64,000 nt of DNA from Actinomycetota bacterium (GCA_040754375.1 JBFMCT010000005.1:56178-120177), one strand, 5' to 3'; numbered from the stretch's first letter, positions 40,347 through 48,655 are shown. Translations and numbers: made by a program. Notes: generated by a model not told the origin, from the letters alone.

Positions 40347-41489
40347 ATGGTCACCCGCGAGCAGGTCATCGACGCACTGCGACCGGTGCAGGACCCCGAG
40401 CTCCAGATGAGCGTCGTCGAGCTCGACATGGTCCGCGACGTGAGGATCGACGGGGGCGCCGTGGCCGTCACGATCGCCCTCACGGTGGTCGGCTGCCCGC
40501 TGCGGGCCGAGATCGAACGCCGGGTCACCGAAGCCGTGGGCCCGCTGGCGGGCGTCGAGAGCGTGTCGGTCGAGCTGACCGTCATGACCGACGAGGAGCG
40601 GGCCCAGGTCAAGCAGAAAGTCCAGGGCGGCCACGGCCAGGCCGGCCACGCTCATCCCCACGGCGGGGGGGAGGGTGCCCCCGAGGTGGTGCTGCCGTTC
40701 GCGGACCCGTCGTCCAAGACCCGGGTGCTGGGCCTGTCGTCGGGCAAGGGCGGGGTGGGCAAGTCGTCGGTGAGCGTCAACCTGGCCATTGCCCTGGCCC
40801 GGCTCGGCCACGAGGTGGCCATCCTCGACGCCGACGTCTACGGCTTCTCCGTGCCCAAGATGCTGGGCATCGACCACGAGCCGGTGGTCATCGACCAGAT
40901 GATCGTCCCCCCGGTGGGCCACGGCGTGAAGGTCATCTCCACCGGCTTCTTCGTGCCCGACGACCAGCCCGTGATCTGGCGGGGCCCCATGCTGCACAAG
41001 GCCCTCGAGCAGTTCCTCACCGACGTGCTGTGGGGCGAGCCCGACTACCTGCTCATCGACATGCCCCCGGGCACGGGGGACGTGGCCCTGTCGATGGCCA
41101 AGTTCATGCCCCGGGCCGAGGTGCTGGTGGTCACCACGCCCCAGCCGGCGGCCCAGCGGGTGGCCCAGCGGTCGGCCTACGCAGCCCGCAAGGTCAACCT
41201 GGCGGTGCGGGGCGTGATCGAGAACATGAGCTGGTTCACCGGCGACGACGGCCGGCGCTACGAGATCTTCGGGTCTGGAGGCGGCGAGCTGCTGGCCCAG
41301 CAGCTGGGCGTTCCCATGCTGGGCCAGGTGCCCCTGGTCACGGCCCTGCGCGAGGGGGGCGACACCGGGGCCCCGGTCACCGTGACCGACCCCGGCGGGG
41401 AGGCTTCCCAGGCGTTCGCGGCCATCGCCAGCCGCATCGGGGAACTGGGCCCGACCCGGGTCTACCGCCCCGAGCTGCGTATCAGTTGA
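40347..41489 (+). CDS. mrp: Mrp/ApbC-type Fe-S cluster carrier ATPase
   Basis: The 380-residue protein has an N-terminal MIP18 (DUF59) domain (VIDALRPVQDPELQMSVVEL), a His/Gly-rich linker, and the deviant Walker A SSGKGGVGKSSVSVNLA with IDMPPGTGDVALS downstream. Mrp proteins bind and pass on 4Fe-4S clusters. The usual CxxC after NMSxF is absent: the sequence reads NMSWFTGDDGRRYEIFGSGG. The Shine-Dalgarno is AGGAG, 10 nt before ATG 40347. The divergent SufR-like regulator suggests Fe-S dependent control. Confidence 0.93.
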   Translation: MVTREQVIDALRPVQDPELQMSVVELDMVRDVRIDGGAVAVTIALTVVGCPLRAEIERRVTEAVGPLAGVESVSVELTVMTDEERAQVKQKVQGGHGQAGHAHPHGGGEGAPEVVLPFADPSSKTRVLGLSSGKGGVGKSSVSVNLAIALARLGHEVAILDADVYGFSVPKMLGIDHEPVVIDQMIVPPVGHGVKVISTGFFVPDDQPVIWRGPMLHKALEQFLTDVLWGEPDYLLIDMPPGTGDVALSMAKFMPRAEVLVVTTPQPAAQRVAQRSAYAARKVNLAVRGVIENMSWFTGDDGRRYEIFGSGGGELLAQQLGVPMLGQVPLVTALREGGDTGAPVTVTDPGGEASQAFAAIASRIGELGPTRVYRPELRIS

Positions 41490-41516
41490 GCCGGCCGAGG
41501 CTGTAGAAAGAACTGA

Positions 41517-42437
41517 ATGCTCGGGGCCATCTCCTACACGCCGATCGTCGACATCGACATCGGCCCGCTCACCGTCTCGCCCCACGGGATCGGCATCGCC
41601 GTGGGCTTTCTCATCGGCGCCCGGTTCATGCTGCCCCGCTCCCGGGCGCGGGGGATCCCCGACGACCTCGTCTACCCCCTTTTCACACTGGCCGCCATCG
41701 GCGCCATCGTCGGCGCCCGGGTGGCCTACGTGATGAACCACTTCAGCTCCTACGAGTCGCCGGCCGACGCCCTGCGGGTGTGGGAGGGGGGCATCTCGCT
41801 CATCGGCGGCATGTTCGGGGCGATCTTGTTCGCCATGCCGAAGATCAAGAAGTCGAAGCTCTCGTTCTGGAAGGTGATGGACTCGGCCGCCCCGGGCATG
41901 GCGTTGGGGGTCATGGTCGGGCGCATCGGCGACCTGGTGGTGGCCGACCACCTGGGCAAGACCACCGACTTCTTCCTGGGCTACCGGTGCCCGCCCATCG
42001 ACGTGGCCACCGCTTCGCCGTGCGCCCCGACGGAGTTCGCCTCCCGCACGGTCGGCGCCGTCGTCCACCAGACGGCCCTCTACGACCTGATCTTCGCGGG
42101 GATCATCTTGGTGGTCCTGCTCGCCTTCGAGAAGCGAAAGCGGTTCGAGGGGTTCCTGATCATGACGTTCGGGGCCGGCTACGGGATCGCCCGCATTATC
42201 GAGGACTTCCTGCGCGAGGACCTGCGCCGGTTCGGCCTCACCGGCAGCCAGTGGGTGGCCATCGCCGTGCTCACCATCGCCTTAGTCAACCTGCTGGTCC
42301 TGAGACGGTCGCCCCGCTGGGGCCACTGGGACGAAGGCGGGGACGCGCCGGCCCCCGAAGATCAACCTACGCTGGGGGACGAACAGGCCGAAGCCGCCGA
42401 GCCCGCGGTAGTCACAGAGCCAGAGGAGAGAACTTGA
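41517..42437 (+). CDS. lgt: Lgt, prolipoprotein diacylglyceryl transferase
   Basis: Lgt attaches diacylglycerol to the lipobox Cys of prolipoproteins. The 306-residue protein has about seven TM helices and the conserved blocks SPHGIGIAVGFLIGARF, then ISLIGGMFGA, then VGRIGDLVVADHLG (the GRIGN motif, with Asp for Asn) and HQTALYD. The C-terminal tail is acidic and Pro-rich. The stop overlaps the TTG start of the DUF3107 gene. Lipoprotein substrates in the window include the CotH-kinase protein and the lipoprotein next to the sortase. Confidence 0.94.
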   Translation: MLGAISYTPIVDIDIGPLTVSPHGIGIAVGFLIGARFMLPRSRARGIPDDLVYPLFTLAAIGAIVGARVAYVMNHFSSYESPADALRVWEGGISLIGGMFGAILFAMPKIKKSKLSFWKVMDSAAPGMALGVMVGRIGDLVVADHLGKTTDFFLGYRCPPIDVATASPCAPTEFASRTVGAVVHQTALYDLIFAGIILVVLLAFEKRKRFEGFLIMTFGAGYGIARIIEDFLREDLRRFGLTGSQWVAIAVLTIALVNLLVLRRSPRWGHWDEGGDAPAPEDQPTLGDEQAEAAEPAVVTEPEERT

Positions 42438-42670
42438 ACATCCGGATCGGGATGATCTACACGCCCAAGGAGCTGGAGATCGAGCTGGCCGACGACCAGG
42501 ACGGGCCCAAGATCATCGACCAGGTGACCGAGTCGGTGGGCCAGGAGGCCTCCATGCTCTGGCTGACCGACCGCAAGGGCCGCCGGGTGGGCGTGGCCAC
42601 CTCCAAGATCGCCTGGGTCGAGGTCGGCCCCGAGGTCGAGGGCCGCAGGGTCGGGTTCAGCGCCCTGTGA
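42434..42670 (+). CDS. DUF3107 family protein
   Basis: The 78-residue protein starts at TTG 42434 (CAGAGGAGAG Shine-Dalgarno; TTGA overlap with lgt). It shows IRIGMIYTPKELEIELADDQ at the N-terminus and LWLTDRKGRRVGVATSKIAW, then VEVGPEVEGRRVGF, the beta-rich pattern of DUF3107, a small actinobacterial family of unknown function. A 16-bp tandem repeat array begins soon after its stop. Confidence 0.85.
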   Translation: MNIRIGMIYTPKELEIELADDQDGPKIIDQVTESVGQEASMLWLTDRKGRRVGVATSKIAWVEVGPEVEGRRVGFSAL

Positions 42671-42680
42671 GCCGGGCCGG

Positions 42681-42728
42681 TGAGCCGGTGAGCCTCTGAA
42701 CCGATGAACTTCTGAGCCGATGAACCTG
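42681..42728 (+). repeat. Three 16-bp tandem repeats creating mini-ORFs before the first ArsA gene
   Basis: Units 42681-42696, 42697-42712 and 42713-42728 follow TGARCCGRTGARCYTS. Units 1 and 2 each contain a start, two codons and then the TGA of the next unit (GTG AGC CTC TGA; ATG AAC TTC TGA). Unit 3 holds the real start ATG AAC CTG at 42720. Confidence 0.8.
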
Positions 42729-43673
42729 CTCGACCGCCGGCTGCTGTTCGTCACCGGCAAGGGTGGGGTGGGCAAGAGCACGGTGGCCGCCGCCCTGTCG
42801 CTGCTGGCCGCCCAGCACGCCAAGAAGGCGCTGGCCTGCGAGGTCGACGCCAAGGGCGACCTGGCCGCCCTGTTCGAGACGGCCCCTCTCGACTTCGAGC
42901 CCCGCCAGATCTTCCCCGGGCTGTCGGGGATGGCCATGCACACCGAGGCCTCCCTCGACGAGTACCTGCGCCTCCAGCTCCGGGTACCGGGTGTGAGCAA
43001 GATCGGGCCGCTGGCCAAGGCCTTCGAGTTCGTGGCCACGGCCGCCCCCGGTGTGCGCGAGATCCTCACCGTGGGCAAGCTGGCCCACGAGGTGCGCGAA
43101 CGCCACTACGACATCGTGGTGGCCGACGCGGCCGCCACCGGCCACGTCGTGGGCCAGCTCACGGCCCCCCAGGCCATCAACTCGCTGGTGCGGGTGGGGG
43201 CCATCCGCAACCAGACGGGGTGGGTGCTCGACATCCTCGCCGACCCGGCCCAGACCGCCCTCGTGGTCGTCACCACGCCCGAGGAGATGCCGGTGCGCGA
43301 GACGGTCGACCTGGTCCGCCGGGTGCGGGCCGAGACCCCCGTCCACGTGGCCGCCGTCGTGGTCAACCGGGTGCTGCCCGAGCTGTTCAGCCACAGCGAC
43401 GAAGAGGTGTTCGAGCGGTTGCGGGAACCGGCCGTGGCCCGCAAGCTGGCCCGGGCGGCCAAGGGACGGGTGGGCCAGCTCCAGCCCGTCTTCGACGGCG
43501 CCCGCCTGGCCGTGACCCTGCGCCGCAGCCGCACCGGGCACCTGGACATGCTGCGCCGCGAGCTGGGGCCCGACCTCCCCCTGCTCTATGTACCCGAGCT
43601 GTTCACCCGCGGTTACGGGCTGCGGACCACCGGGCAGGTGGCCGACGCCCTGGCCGCCGAGCTGGGTTACTGA
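42720..43673 (+). CDS. ArsA/Get3-like ATPase 1
   Basis: The 317-residue protein has a deviant Walker A FVTGKGGVGKSTVAAALSLL, the switch regions CEVDAKGDLAAL and VVADAAATGHVVG, and late VVVNRVLP. It pairs with the next gene as Rv3679-Rv3680 do in Mycobacterium tuberculosis, where the two ArsA-like subunits are thought to act together, possibly in targeting tail-anchored-type membrane proteins. The start codon lies in the third unit of a 16-bp repeat and has no obvious Shine-Dalgarno. Confidence 0.88.
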   Translation: MNLLDRRLLFVTGKGGVGKSTVAAALSLLAAQHAKKALACEVDAKGDLAALFETAPLDFEPRQIFPGLSGMAMHTEASLDEYLRLQLRVPGVSKIGPLAKAFEFVATAAPGVREILTVGKLAHEVRERHYDIVVADAAATGHVVGQLTAPQAINSLVRVGAIRNQTGWVLDILADPAQTALVVVTTPEEMPVRETVDLVRRVRAETPVHVAAVVVNRVLPELFSHSDEEVFERLREPAVARKLARAAKGRVGQLQPVFDGARLAVTLRRSRTGHLDMLRRELGPDLPLLYVPELFTRGYGLRTTGQVADALAAELGY

Positions 43674-43674
43674 C

Positions 43675-44832
43675 ATGGCCGACGGCGAGCGCACCCTCGA
43701 ACAGCTCATGGCGGCCAAGGAGATCGTCGTGTGCTGCGGCTCCGGGGGCGTGGGCAAGACCACCACGGCCGCGGCCGCAGCCGCCATGTCGGCCGTCTCG
43801 CTGGGGGCCAAGACCCTGGTCCTCACCGTCGACCCAGCCCGGCGGCTGGCCGACGCCCTGGGCGTGGGGGACCTGGGCAACGTCGAGCGCCAGGTGGCGC
43901 CCGAGGCCTTCAAGGAGGCCGGCGTCCAACCCCATGGCGAACTGTGGGCCGCCATGCTCGACACCAAGAAGTCCTGGGACGAGCTGGTCGTGCGCCACTC
44001 GCCCGACCCGGCCACCGCCGAGCGCATCCTGTCCAACGCCCTCTACCAGAACGTGGCCGGGCGCTTCGTCCAGAGCCACGAGTACATCGCCATGGAGCGC
44101 CTCTACGAGGCCCACAGCTCCGGGCGCTACGACCTGATCGTCGTCGACACGCCGCCCACCCGCAACGCCGCCGACTTCCTCCAGGCCCCCGACCGCATGG
44201 CCGACTTCTTCGCCAGCCGCCTGCTGCGCTGGCTGACCATGCCCGCCCGGTCCCGGCTGCTGACCCTGGCCAGCCGCCCCTTCTACCAGGTGGCCGACCG
44301 CATCCTGGGCTCGCAGTTCCTGGAGGACGTGGCCGAGTTCTTCCTGCTCTTCCAGTCGATGTACGACGGGTTCAGCGAGCGGGCCGAGGCCGTCAAGCGG
44401 CTGCTGCACGACCGGCGCACCACGTTCGTGGTCGTGTCCACCCTGGAGCCCGCGCCGCTGCGCGAGGGGGAGGCGTTCCTGCGCGAGCTGGTGGCCCAGA
44501 AGTTCCACCCAGGGGCGCTGGTGCTCAACAAGGTGCTGCCCGACTACCTCCGCGACCCCGACCTGGCCGCCCTGGCCGAACGGCTGGCGGGCGACGCCCC
44601 GGCCCTGGCCGCCGCCGTGGGGCCCGACGTCGGGCCCCCCGAGGCCGTGGCCCGGGTGCTGGGGGAGGTGGCCGACAGCTACCGCAACTTCTCGGTGGTG
44701 GCCAAGCGGGAGGCCGAGCAACGGGCCGAGCTGGGGGCCACGCCCGACGTGGTCGTCTCCGTCCCCTACTTCGACGACGACATCGGCGACCTCGCCGGCC
44801 TGCTGCGGCTGGGTCGGTCCCTGTGGGCCTGA
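43675..44832 (+). CDS. ArsA/Get3-like ATPase 2
   Basis: The 385-residue partner ATPase has CCGSGGVGKTTTAAAAAAMS (Walker A), LVLTVDPARRLADALG (the ArsA switch I pattern), IVVDTPPTRNAADFL (switch II) and VLNKVLPDYL. The hydrophobic region FEAFLLFQSMYDGF-like (EDVAEFFLLFQSMYDGFSER) could bind client helices. It starts at ATG 43675, one base after the stop of ATPase 1. The two probably form a heterodimer. Confidence 0.88.
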   Translation: MADGERTLEQLMAAKEIVVCCGSGGVGKTTTAAAAAAMSAVSLGAKTLVLTVDPARRLADALGVGDLGNVERQVAPEAFKEAGVQPHGELWAAMLDTKKSWDELVVRHSPDPATAERILSNALYQNVAGRFVQSHEYIAMERLYEAHSSGRYDLIVVDTPPTRNAADFLQAPDRMADFFASRLLRWLTMPARSRLLTLASRPFYQVADRILGSQFLEDVAEFFLLFQSMYDGFSERAEAVKRLLHDRRTTFVVVSTLEPAPLREGEAFLRELVAQKFHPGALVLNKVLPDYLRDPDLAALAERLAGDAPALAAAVGPDVGPPEAVARVLGEVADSYRNFSVVAKREAEQRAELGATPDVVVSVPYFDDDIGDLAGLLRLGRSLWA

Positions 44833-44877
44833 GGCCGGTGCTGGGCTATCCCGACGGCTGCCGGCGCCCCCGGTCCC

Positions 44878-44883
44878 TACCAT
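44878..44883 (+). promoter_or_regulatory. Candidate -10 box for leaderless pdtaS
   Basis: TACCAT lies 6 nt before GTG 44890. No Shine-Dalgarno precedes this start. Confidence 0.5.
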
Positions 44884-44889
44884 GGGCCG

Positions 44890-46374
44890 GTGGCCTCCTT
44901 CTCTGAGCTGATCCGCCTGACCGGGCTCGACGAGGCCGCTGCCGCCCACGTCGAGCGTCTCGTCGTGTCGTGGGGTTTCCTGGCCGACCTGTGCTTCGCC
45001 GACCTGCTGCTGTTCGTCCCGGTGGCTCCCGTCGGCGACGCTCCTGGGCAGTTCGTGGTGGTGGGCCAGATGCGGCCCACCACCAGCCAGACCCTCTACC
45101 GCGACGACCAGGTCGGGCGCCTGGTCGGGCCCGGGGAGCGTCCCGACGTGACCCGGGCCTGGGGCCTGGGCCAGATCATCGACGACGAGGTCAGGTTGGG
45201 CGAGGTAGCCAGCGTGCAGTGCATCCCCGTTCGTTGGAAGGACCAGCTGGTGGGCATCCTCACCCGAGAGTCGGCCCCTTCGGTGGGCCGCCGCCCGGGT
45301 GAGCTGGAGCGGGTCTACGTCGAGATCTTCGACCGGTTCGCCCGCATGATCGCGGCCGGGGAGTACCCCTTCGAGGCCGACGACACGGGGTCCAACGAGG
45401 CCCCCCGGGTCGGTGACGGCGTGGCCCGCCTCGACGCCACCGGCCGGGTCGACTACGCCTCGCCCAACTTTGTGTCCGCCCTGCACCGCATGGGCCTGCA
45501 CGGCAACGCCCGTGACGCCCGCCTGGCCGAGGTCGGCATGGACGAGTCGGCGGTGCGGGCCGCCTTCGCGATCGGGCTGCCCATCACCGAGGAGATCGAG
45601 CGCAACGACGTCGTGCTGCTCGTGCGGTGCATCCCCCTGCTGGAGAGGGGCCGGGTGGCAGGTGCAGTGGTGGCCGTGCGCGATGTGTCCGACCTGCGGC
45701 GCCGGGACCGGCTGCTGATCTCCAAGGACGTGACGATCCGCGAGATGCACCACCGGGTCAAGAACAACCTCCAGACCATCTCCTCGCTGTTGCGGCTCCA
45801 GGCCCGGCGGCTGGAGTCGGCCGAGGCCCGCCAGGCCATCGAGGACGCGGTGGCCCGCATCCGTTCGATCGCCCTCGTGCACGAGACCCTCTCGTCCACC
45901 ACCGGAGCCAGCCAGGAGGTCGACTTCGACGAGATCGTCCGACCCCTCGTGCGCCTCGTGGAGGAGGGCCTGCTCTCGCCCGACCGCCACGTGCGCATGA
46001 TCGTGGAGGGCGAGGCCGGGGCGTTGCGGGCCGAGGTCGCCACCCCGTTGGCCGTGGTGCTGACCGAGTTGCTCCAGAACGCCGTGCGCCACGGGTTCCC
46101 CGAGGACCGCTCCCAGGGGACGGTCAGGGTTTGCCTCGACCATGACGCCAGCCGGGTCAGCCTCAAGGTGGTGGACGACGGGGTGGGCCTGGGCGGTGAC
46201 GGCCGTGGCGGGGCTGACCTGATGGCCGAGATCGACGGTTCCACCAGCCTGGGGCTGACCATCGTGCGTACCCTCGTCAACGAGCTGGGCGGCACCCTCA
46301 CGGCCAGCAGCGACAACGGCACGACGTTCGAGTTGGCCATCCCCCTGGCCGTGGCCCGCGGTCAGCCCTCCTAA
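44890..46374 (+). CDS. pdtaS: PdtaS-like sensor histidine kinase
   Basis: The 494-residue cytosolic kinase has an N-terminal GAF-like domain (about 1-150), a PAS-like domain (about 165-270; GVARLDATGRVDYASPNFVS), a HisKA_2 phospho-acceptor in IREMHHRVKNNLQTISSLLR, and an ATPase domain (LTELLQNAVRHGF; VDDGVGLGG; LGLTIVRTLVNELGG). No TM helices are present. This is the PdtaS layout, whose partner is an ANTAR-type antiterminator not seen in the window. As in mycobacteria it lies next to a WhiB1-like gene and a DagK gene. Confidence 0.9.
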   Translation: MASFSELIRLTGLDEAAAAHVERLVVSWGFLADLCFADLLLFVPVAPVGDAPGQFVVVGQMRPTTSQTLYRDDQVGRLVGPGERPDVTRAWGLGQIIDDEVRLGEVASVQCIPVRWKDQLVGILTRESAPSVGRRPGELERVYVEIFDRFARMIAAGEYPFEADDTGSNEAPRVGDGVARLDATGRVDYASPNFVSALHRMGLHGNARDARLAEVGMDESAVRAAFAIGLPITEEIERNDVVLLVRCIPLLERGRVAGAVVAVRDVSDLRRRDRLLISKDVTIREMHHRVKNNLQTISSLLRLQARRLESAEARQAIEDAVARIRSIALVHETLSSTTGASQEVDFDEIVRPLVRLVEEGLLSPDRHVRMIVEGEAGALRAEVATPLAVVLTELLQNAVRHGFPEDRSQGTVRVCLDHDASRVSLKVVDDGVGLGGDGRGGADLMAEIDGSTSLGLTIVRTLVNELGGTLTASSDNGTTFELAIPLAVARGQPS

Positions 46375-46382
46375 CGCCGCCA

Positions 46383-46428
46383 ACCGGTGTGCCAAACGCG
46401 CCAGAAATGGCGCGTTCCCGACACCGGT
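46383..46428. terminator. Bidirectional terminator hairpin between pdtaS and whiB
   Basis: The outer arms ACCGGTGT/ACACCGGT enclose the inner stem AACGCGCCA-GAAA-TGGCGCGTT with a GAAA tetraloop. It lies between two convergent stops. Confidence 0.75.
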
Positions 46429-46452
46429 CCGGAGAGGGGGGAGCTCAGCGGG

Positions 46453-46743
46453 TCAGGAAGCCCGGCGACGGCGGGCCAGCCACGCCTTACGCAGCTTGCG
46501 GCGCTCCTCCTCGGAGGTGGCGCCCCATACCCCGGCCTCCTGGTTGGTGGCCAAGGCGAACTCGAGGCACTGGGCCTGGGCGTCGCACGCCCGGCACACG
46601 GCCTTGGCTGCTTCGATCTGGTCGATCGCCGGCCCGGTTGTCCCGATAGGAAAGAACAGGTCGGGGTCGGTGTCGCGGCAGGCAGCCCGGTGGCGCCAGT
46701 CGTCGACGTCCCAGTCGTAGGTGCGGCTCCAAGTCAGGGCCAC
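46453..46743 (-). CDS. whiB1: WhiB-family Fe-S regulator, WhiB1-like
   Basis: The 96-residue protein has the four Wbl cysteines Cys22, Cys50, Cys53 and Cys59 (C-x2-C-x5-C), the turn GVWGATSEEER and a basic C-terminus (RRKLRKAWLARRRR). WhiB1 binds a nitric-oxide-sensitive 4Fe-4S cluster and sigma region 4 and is essential in Mycobacterium tuberculosis. Orthology to WhiB1 is supported by the DagK and PdtaS neighbours. The GTG start has GGGAGGG upstream. A consensus CRP-type site lies 41 bp upstream. Confidence 0.88.
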   Translation of the reverse strand: MALTWSRTYDWDVDDWRHRAACRDTDPDLFFPIGTTGPAIDQIEAAKAVCRACDAQAQCLEFALATNQEAGVWGATSEEERRKLRKAWLARRRRAS

Positions 46744-46783
46744 GGTTCCCTCCCACGAGTCAAGCTTGCCTGTGAAGACCTGA

Positions 46784-46801
46784 TTGTGAAAACATTCACA
46801 A
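46784..46801 (-). promoter_or_regulatory. CRP/FNR-type binding site upstream of whiB
   Basis: TTGTGAA-AACA-TTCACAA is a perfect palindrome and matches TGTGA-N6-TCACA exactly. A further TGTGAA half-site lies about 13 bp closer to whiB (46771-46776). In Mycobacterium tuberculosis, whiB1 is controlled by the cAMP receptor protein. Confidence 0.75.
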
Positions 46802-46824
46802 AGTTAGACCCGCAAACCTGATCG

Positions 46825-46872
46825 GGGCGCTGCGGGGTTCCAAGCTCAAGATTACCCGCGCCCCGCTCACTG
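46825..46872. terminator. Possible hairpin downstream of the DagK gene
   Basis: CGGGGCGCTGCGGGG and CCCGCGCCCCG can pair across a loop of about 18 nt. It lies between the DagK stop and the whiB promoter region. The pairing is imperfect. Confidence 0.35.
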
Positions 46873-46923
46873 CTGCAAGCGGTATGTGTACAAATTCTCT
46901 ATTCCGGCCTTCACCCTGTGTGT

Positions 46924-47850
46924 TCAGGGTGCCACGAGCAGGAGCCGGTCGGGCTCCCAGGTGAAGGACAGCTCCTGAGCCTCGCCCAGGTAGTCCCCGT
47001 CGGCCTGGTAGGGCACACCCGTGCGGCCCGGGGCGGCGGTGACGGTGACCGCCTTCAGCTCGGGCCGGTAGTCGACGTGGGGGCTGGTGCGCAGCTTGCG
47101 CCCCTTGGCCATGGTGGCCCCCAGCAGGGGGAGGAACTTGAACAGCTTGATCGTGCGCAGGGTCACGAGCACGAGGGGGGCGTCGAGGGCGGCGTGCTCG
47201 GGGGCCACCTGCAGGGCCCGGGCGCCCAGGTAGGTATAGGGGTTGGAGTTGAGGCAGATGGCGAAGTAACCGTCGTCGAGGACCGGGGCGCCGTCGCTGC
47301 CGACCACGGCCAGGTGGGGGTTGCGCCGGTCGTAGCCGCGCGACCAGGTGGCCAGGGCGGCGTAGACGAACACCGCCTGGCCGATCTTGCGCTTGAGCTC
47401 GGGCTTCTTCTCGACCTTGGCCACCACCGCGGCGTCGTAGCCGATGCCGACGTGGAACAGGAAGTAGCGGCCGTTGACCAGTCCCAGCCCGATCTGGCGG
47501 GGAGGGAGGTCGAGGGCGTCGAGCAACTGGGGAGCCGCCTTCTTGACCTTGCGGGCGAACCCGACCGTCCGGCAGAAGACGTTTGTCGACCCCCCGGGCA
47601 AGGGGGCCAGGGCCGTGCCCGTGCCGGCCAGGCCGTTGGCCGCCTCGTTGAGGGTGCCGTCGCCGCCCAGCACGACGACGACCTCGGCCCCCTGCTGGGC
47701 CGCCTGGCGGGCCAGCTCGGTGGCGTGGCCCCGGCGGGCCGTCTCCACGACGGTGAGCTCGTGGCGCTGGCCCAGCACCTGCTCGACCACCGCCCGGCGC
47801 TTGGGCTTGTAGGCCGAGGCCATGGGGTTGACGATCAGCGTCAGCTTCAC
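46924..47850 (-). CDS. Diacylglycerol/lipid kinase (DagK family)
   Basis: The 308-residue lipid kinase has VNPMASAYKP at the N-terminus, the catalytic GGDGTLNEAANGLAGTGTAL and the nucleotide-binding PLPGGSTNVFCRTVG, then a C-terminal beta domain. It would phosphorylate diacylglycerol or a related lipid at the membrane. The GTG start is at 47850. The same gene lies beside whiB1 in mycobacteria (Rv3218), so the order is ancestral. The sigma factor gene is 49 bp upstream on the same strand. Confidence 0.88.
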   Translation of the reverse strand: MKLTLIVNPMASAYKPKRRAVVEQVLGQRHELTVVETARRGHATELARQAAQQGAEVVVVLGGDGTLNEAANGLAGTGTALAPLPGGSTNVFCRTVGFARKVKKAAPQLLDALDLPPRQIGLGLVNGRYFLFHVGIGYDAAVVAKVEKKPELKRKIGQAVFVYAALATWSRGYDRRNPHLAVVGSDGAPVLDDGYFAICLNSNPYTYLGARALQVAPEHAALDAPLVLVTLRTIKLFKFLPLLGATMAKGRKLRTSPHVDYRPELKAVTVTAAPGRTGVPYQADGDYLGEAQELSFTWEPDRLLLVAP

Positions 47851-47899
47851 GTGCTCACGCGCCTTTCCGGTCGGTGGGCGGCCCTGCGGGGGCCGGGTT

Positions 47900-48652
47900 T
47901 CATAGGGACCCCGCCGAGTCTTCGCGTAGCTGGGCCAGGCTGCGGGCCAGCAGCCGCGACACGTGCATCTGGCTGATGCCCAGGCGGCTGGCGATCTCGG
48001 ACTGGGTCAGCCCTTGGAAGAAACGCAGGTGGAGGATCATCTGCTCGCGGGGAGCGAAGCGCTCGATGAGCGGGGACAAGGCGGCCCGGTGCTCGCTGTT
48101 GACGAGGTTGGGGTCCTCGGCCCCGAGCTGGTGCGACAGGGCGCTCTCGTCCTCGCCCCCCGCGGGCGCGTCGAGGGACGTGAACCGGTAGGCATGGCCC
48201 GCTTCTATGGCCTCGACCACTTCTTCCTCGGAGACCTTGGCGGCGTCGGCGATCTCGGGGATCGTGGGCGACCGCCCCATCTCCTGGGAGAGGGTGCTGA
48301 TCACGCTGCCCAGGCGCAGGTGCAGCTCCTGGACACGGCGAGGCACCCGCACGGCCCAGCCTTTGTCCCGGAAGTGGCGCTTGAGCTCGCCCACGATGGT
48401 CGGGGTGGCGTAGGTGGAGAACTCCAGGCCCCGGCCCGGGTCGAAGCGGTCGACGGCCTTGAGCAATCCCAGGGCCGCGACCTGCATGAGGTCGTCGAGC
48501 GGTTCGCCCCGGTTGGTGAAGCGGCGGGCCAGGTACTCGGCCAGGCCCATGTGGGCGGTGACCAGCTCGTCGCGCAGGGTGCGGTCGCGCGACTCTGCGT
48601 AGGCCTCGAACTTGCGGCGGAGCTCCTCGCGACCGTCGGGCCCCATCGACAC
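47900..48652 (-). CDS. SigB/SigF-type RNA polymerase sigma factor
   Basis: The 250-residue group 3 sigma factor has region 2 (HMGLAEYLARRFTNRGEPLD, DLMQVAALGLLKAVDRFDPG, FSTYATPTIVGELKRHFRDK, GWAVRVPRRVQEL), region 3 (LSQEMGRSPTIPEIADAAKV) and region 4 (PREQMILHLRFFQGLTQSEI, ASRLGISQMHVSRLLARSL). It is of the SigF stress/sporulation type normally held by an RsbW anti-sigma factor, whose gene lies just upstream (3 bp). GTG 48652 or ATG 48646 may be the start. Confidence 0.93.
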   Translation of the reverse strand: MSMGPDGREELRRKFEAYAESRDRTLRDELVTAHMGLAEYLARRFTNRGEPLDDLMQVAALGLLKAVDRFDPGRGLEFSTYATPTIVGELKRHFRDKGWAVRVPRRVQELHLRLGSVISTLSQEMGRSPTIPEIADAAKVSEEEVVEAIEAGHAYRFTSLDAPAGGEDESALSHQLGAEDPNLVNSEHRAALSPLIERFAPREQMILHLRFFQGLTQSEIASRLGISQMHVSRLLARSLAQLREDSAGSL

Positions 48653-48655
48653 CGC

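Noticed and set aside
40314..42068. A 584-residue minus-strand frame opposite mrp and lgt
   Set aside because: It is low-complexity and antisense to two recognisable genes, with no ribosome binding site.
43603..46395. A 930-residue open frame on the minus strand opposite the ArsA pair and pdtaS
   Set aside because: It is His/Gly/Gln-rich with no domain signature and lies antisense to three well-supported genes. Long antisense frames are expected at this GC content.
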